35,363 nt of DNA, taken from the NCBI RefSeq assembly GCF_005981925.1, contig NZ_VBVX01000033.1, positions 1-35,363 on the forward strand, written 5' to 3'. The translations under genes were made by a program, and so were the position numbers. Below, one piece after another: positions 32,712 to 35,363 of the stretch. This stretch comes from Streptomyces albidochromogenes (GTDB taxonomy: Bacteria > Actinomycetota > Actinomycetes > Streptomycetales > Streptomycetaceae). Below the pieces are notes generated by a model. The model ran no database searches. It worked only from the letters and a program-made list of their open reading frames with translations, and was not told where the DNA came from. Every line of letters begins with the position of its first letter. Position 1 is the stretch's first letter.

Positions 32712-33026
32712 TCAGGTCGGCGCAGGATCCGCCACGAAGTTCACGAGCCGGTCGTACACCTTGGGCGTGCGTGCTGTGCGCAGCATGGCGTCCAACTCGT
32801 CACGCCCGTAAGCCTTCGGGCGGCAGATCAGGATGGACAGCAGTCTCGCCGCGGTGTCGCCCGTGTCCCACAGCTGATGCGCGAGCTCCTGCTGCGTCTT
32901 CAGCCGCTTCGCCAGCGCGCGTAGCTTGCCGAGGTTCCCACCGTGATCGTCACCGTGCTTCTCGTTCACCCTCCGTGCCCTCGCGTCCTCGAGTCCGGCC
33001 AGCTCGGTCGGCACCTCGGCGACCAT
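32712..33026 (-). pseudogene. Truncated AlkD-like DNA alkylation repair protein
   Basis: The ~104-residue ORF matches the first half of actinobacterial DNA alkylation repair (HEAT-like, AlkD) proteins: RARRVNEKHGDDHGGNLGKL, then ALAKRLKTQQELAHQLWDTG, a TAARLLSILICRPKAYGRDE stretch, and ARTPKVYDRLVNFV. It then breaks into ADPAPT and a stop. In family members I recall, an ~20-residue stretch separates V-N-Y-V from an A-D-P-D-P segment, so an internal deletion plus frame change is likely. The normal length is about 220-230 aa; here the DNA-binding second half is missing. The start is ATG 33026 or 33077. Probably inactive. Confidence 0.72.
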
Positions 33027-33171
33027 GAGCCATTGGTGGCGCGCGTGGAGCCGTAACGGGGCTGGAAGTGACGCCATGGATGTGCCACTATGGCATCACG
33101 AGCGGCGCGCTTCCTGACCCCGCAGGTCTAAGGGCCGGCGTTCGCACAGTGAGCGATCAGGGGGCGGATCT

Positions 33172-33687
33172 ATGGAGACAGCACAGAGGCAGCAGCGGGC
33201 GACTCCCGGGGCCTTCACCGCCTTCGCCCGCTTCGCGCTCTGCGGTGGCGGGGTGGGGATCGCCTCCAGCTTCGCCGTCGCGGCTCTCGCCTCCTGTATG
33301 CCCTGGGTCCTGGCCAACGCCCTGATCACCGTGGTCTCCACGCTCCTCGCCACCGAACTGCACGCCCGCTTCACTTTCGGTGCGGGCGGACGTGCGACCT
33401 GGCGCCAGCACGCGCAGTCGGCCGGCTCCGCGGCGGCGGCGTACGCGGTGACCTGCCTGGCGATGCTCGGCCTGCAAGAGCTGGTGGCGGCACCCGGTGC
33501 GGTGCTCGAACAGGTCGTCTACCTGTCCGCCGCCGCTCTGGCCGGCGCCGGCCGCTTCGTGCTGCTGCGCCTCGTCGTCTTCGCCCGGAACCGCCAACCG
33601 GCCGCGACCACCGCCCGTCCCGTGCACACGACGGTGGCCCGCACATCGGACCCGGCCGACGCCACAGCGCTCTGCCACGCGGCCTGA
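33172..33687 (+). CDS. GtrA-like family membrane protein
   Basis: The 171-aa product has four membrane helices: about 16-36, 42-62, 80-102 and 108-128. It has ARFALCGGGVGIASSFAVAA and LATELHARFTFG, the GtrA pattern of a helix followed by N-(F/L)-x(2-4)-FTF. GtrA proteins act in flipping or transfer of lipid-linked sugars to the cell surface, usually next to glycosyltransferase genes; none is here. ATG 33172 follows AGGGGGCGG. A polar tail of ~30 residues follows the last helix. Confidence 0.86.
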   Translation: METAQRQQRATPGAFTAFARFALCGGGVGIASSFAVAALASCMPWVLANALITVVSTLLATELHARFTFGAGGRATWRQHAQSAGSAAAAYAVTCLAMLGLQELVAAPGAVLEQVVYLSAAALAGAGRFVLLRLVVFARNRQPAATTARPVHTTVARTSDPADATALCHAA

Positions 33688-33895
33688 CTCTGTCGGGTCG
33701 GTCGCCTCGGAAGGGGTGGCCGGGCGGCCCCACGGTCTTGGAGCCAGGTGGAGTGCTCATCCGCTGGATGACGCACGCGGTAGCAGCCAGTTCGTTCCCA
33801 TAGGAGCGAAGCTCCGCCCGCTGCACGAAGGCTCCTCGCCTGGAACGATCCAAACCAAGCTGCGTACTGACGAGACGACGGATGCCGGAACAGCG

Positions 33896-34264
33896 TCACC
33901 GGGCCGGGATCGGCTGAGTGAGGTTCACCGGGTTGCCGTCGGGGTCAGCGATGTGGGCGACGCGCTGTCCCCACGGCATGTCGTTGGGGCCGCCGCGGAC
34001 CGACCCTCCCAGCGCCGCCACCCGGCCCAGCGTCTCGTCGACGTCGTCGACGGCGATGCTGAGCAGGATCCGCGGCGCCGTCCCGGTCCCCGGGCTCGCC
34101 TTGGCCACCAGTCCGAGGTCGGTGTCGCCGATGCGCAAGCCGACGTAGAAGGCCGGGCCTTCCGCAGGGACTCGGAAGATCTCCTCAGCGCCGAACAGAT
34201 TCGTATAGAAGCCGAGCAGAACGTCCTGGTCGGCAGTAATGATCACTGGCTGGATGGTGGACAT
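33896..34264 (-). CDS. VOC-superfamily (glyoxalase/bleomycin-resistance-like) protein
   Basis: The 122-aa single-domain protein begins MSTIQPVIITADQDVLLGFY. GPAFYVGLRIGDTDLGLV lies in the middle and VDDVDETLGRVAALGGSVRG with PWGQRVAHIADPDGNPVNL at the end. These are the two beta-alpha-beta-beta-beta modules of VOC proteins. Its metal and ligand are unknown; binding-type resistance proteins and dioxygenases share the fold. AGGAG precedes ATG 34264. The 33688-33895 gap holds nothing supported. Confidence 0.9.
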   Translation of the reverse strand: MSTIQPVIITADQDVLLGFYTNLFGAEEIFRVPAEGPAFYVGLRIGDTDLGLVAKASPGTGTAPRILLSIAVDDVDETLGRVAALGGSVRGGPNDMPWGQRVAHIADPDGNPVNLTQPIPAR

Positions 34265-34620
34265 GGCACTCCTGTCGAGAACGGTCGTTTCGCTGGGGCA
34301 GACCGTTGGAGGGCGGTGAACTCATCGGCCGAACCACCCGCCGGAACCCCTCCACCGCAGACGGCGTCGGCCGTACGGCTCACGCGGGGAGTGGACGGAA
34401 GCGAGGGGCTGGGCCGTGGGCCGCAGTCGGCGTTGTCGAAGGAGACTGCGCCGGTGTGTGCCACTTGAAGGTGTCCTTGGGGGCCGGCTGCTCCTCGTCG
34501 TGGAGAAGCTCATGAACACCGAAGGGCGGCGTACGCCGACGCGGTGTCGGGGTACGCCGCCCTGAGCGGGACGACCTGCTCGGCTCGCCTGGCTCAGGCG
34601 GCTGACCGATCTGTCTCCCG
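34265..34620. other. Intergenic region of 356 bp between two minus-strand genes
   Basis: No gene is supported. It should hold the promoter of the VOC gene close to 34265. It also contains a strong nested hairpin (34524-34562) about 60 bp beyond the ABC permease stop codon. Confidence 0.35.
34524..34562. terminator. Nested hairpin, terminator candidate for the ABC permease operon
   Basis: GGGCGGCGTAC (34524-34534) pairs perfectly with GTACGCCGCCC (34552-34562). The loop itself contains CCGAC/GTCGG, so the stem is extended. It lies about 60 nt downstream of the minus-strand permease stop codon. Confidence 0.55.
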
Positions 34621-35363
34621 TTACTTCGGGTCGCGGTTGAACAGCGACTTCGACCAGAAGTAGCCGAGCACCGCGAGGCCCAGGCACCAGCCCACCGCCA
34701 GCCACCCGTTGTGCCCGATCTCGGTACCCAGCACCAGGCCGCGCAGGGTTTCGATGGCCGGGGTGAACGGCTGGTACTCGGCGAACGGCTGGAACCAGCC
34801 CGGCATCGCGTCGAGCGGTACGAAGGCGCTCGAGAGGAGCGGCAGGACCATCAGCGGCAGGGCGTTGTTGCTGGCCGCCTCCACGTTCGGACTGGACAGG
34901 CCCATGCCGACCGCGATCCAGGTGAGCGCCAGGGAGACGAGCGCCAACAACCCCACGGCCAGGACCCACTCCAGGGCGGTGGCATCCTTGGCCCGGAATC
35001 CGATGGCCACAGCGACGGCCCCGACGAGGACCACGCTCATCACGCACTGTACGACGCTGCCGACGACATGCCCGATGAGCACCGATCCTCGGTGGATCGC
35101 CATCGTACGGAAGCGGGCGATGATGCCCTCGGTCATGTCGCTGGAGACGGACACCGCGCTGCCGATCGTGGTGCCGCCGATGGTGAGCAGCAGGATGCCC
35201 GGGACGATGTAGGCGATGTACTCGGAGCGGTCCGCGCCGCCGTCACCGATGCCGGCGCTCATCGCGTCGCCGAAGATGTAGACGAAGAGCAGCAGCAGCA
35301 TGACCGGCGTGAGCAGCAGGTTCAAGGTCAGGGACGGGTAGCGCCGGGCGTGCAGGAGGTTGC
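34621..35363 (-). CDS. ABC-2 type transporter permease (DrrB-like), 5' end outside the window
   Basis: The visible 247 residues include HARRYPSLTLN near the beginning. The open frame continues through the window edge, so the N-terminus is missing. Five to six membrane helices are visible. Family features include MLLLLFVYIFGDAMSAG, DRSEYIAYIVPGILLLTIGG, SVSSDMTEGIIARFRTMAIH (the conserved coupling helix), SSAFVPLDAMPGWFQPFAEY and the C-terminal GTEIGHNGW. DrrB-type permeases pair with a DrrA ATPase to export antibiotics; the ATPase gene should lie to the right. Confidence 0.9.
   Translation of the reverse strand, partial: NLLHARRYPSLTLNLLLTPVMLLLLFVYIFGDAMSAGIGDGGADRSEYIAYIVPGILLLTIGGTTIGSAVSVSSDMTEGIIARFRTMAIHRGSVLIGHVVGSVVQCVMSVVLVGAVAVAIGFRAKDATALEWVLAVGLLALVSLALTWIAVGMGLSSPNVEAASNNALPLMVLPLLSSAFVPLDAMPGWFQPFAEYQPFTPAIETLRGLVLGTEIGHNGWLAVGWCLGLAVLGYFWSKSLFNRDPK

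Overview
The window is very GC-rich, with third codon positions almost always G or C. It carries gene families typical of Streptomyces: a PAS/SpoIIE phosphatase, amphi-Trp, DUF4287, DUF998, DUF4097, peptidase inhibitor I36, GtrA and VanRS-like regulators. Only two genes contain the rare leucine codon TTA, and several genes have a TANNNT -10 box 6-8 nt before the start codon, as in leaderless mRNAs. I infer a Streptomyces or close relative. The content is accessory, arm-like DNA: short mostly monocistronic units, gene remnants and long non-coding gaps. There is no rRNA, tRNA, CRISPR array or intact mobile element.

Layout. 1-2.8 kb: a PAS-PAS-SpoIIE phosphatase lies between two copies of an ~85-100 bp element that ends in a perfect hairpin. 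2.8-6.1 kb: three secreted proteins on the minus strand (FG-GAP repeat protein, M15-like cysteine-rich peptidase, SGNH/GDSL esterase). 6.1-7.3 kb: an empty stretch, then an amphi-Trp protein. 7.6-10.2 kb: a VanZ-like protein next to a VanR/VanS-like two-component system, with no vanHAX. 10.5-13.1 kb: a small TTA-containing gene coupled to an I36 protease inhibitor, a GNAT acetyltransferase and a DsbA-like lipoprotein with one active-site cysteine. 13.3-16.5 kb: a MocR-type remnant, a RibD/DHFR-fold reductase, a DUF4287-DUF998 region, an esterase trace and a 5'-damaged DUF4097 gene.

16.7-18.7 kb: an unrecognised 383-aa protein and a small membrane protein. 19.2-21.4 kb: a Tat-exported alpha/beta hydrolase divergent from an ArsR-type regulator. 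21.5-24.3 kb: an orphan solute-binding lipoprotein, a ComB-like phosphatase and a small lipoprotein. 24.4-29.8 kb: an MFS exporter divergent from a type-B carboxylesterase, then a second MFS exporter divergent from a LysR regulator with a direct-repeat operator candidate. 29.9-33.7 kb: a methyltransferase, two small divergent genes separated by an eight-copy TCGCTG tandem repeat, a DUF1963 protein, a truncated AlkD-like repair gene and a GtrA protein. 33.9-35.4 kb: a VOC protein and a DrrB-type ABC permease cut by the window end.

Functional theme. Many products act at or outside the envelope (esterases, peptidase, protease inhibitor, lipoproteins, exporters, VanZ/VanRS). Regulation appears local, through divergent regulator-target pairs and an envelope-stress two-component system, with possible bldA control of two genes. 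No single large biosynthetic pathway is visible. All family assignments are by eye from the sequence.
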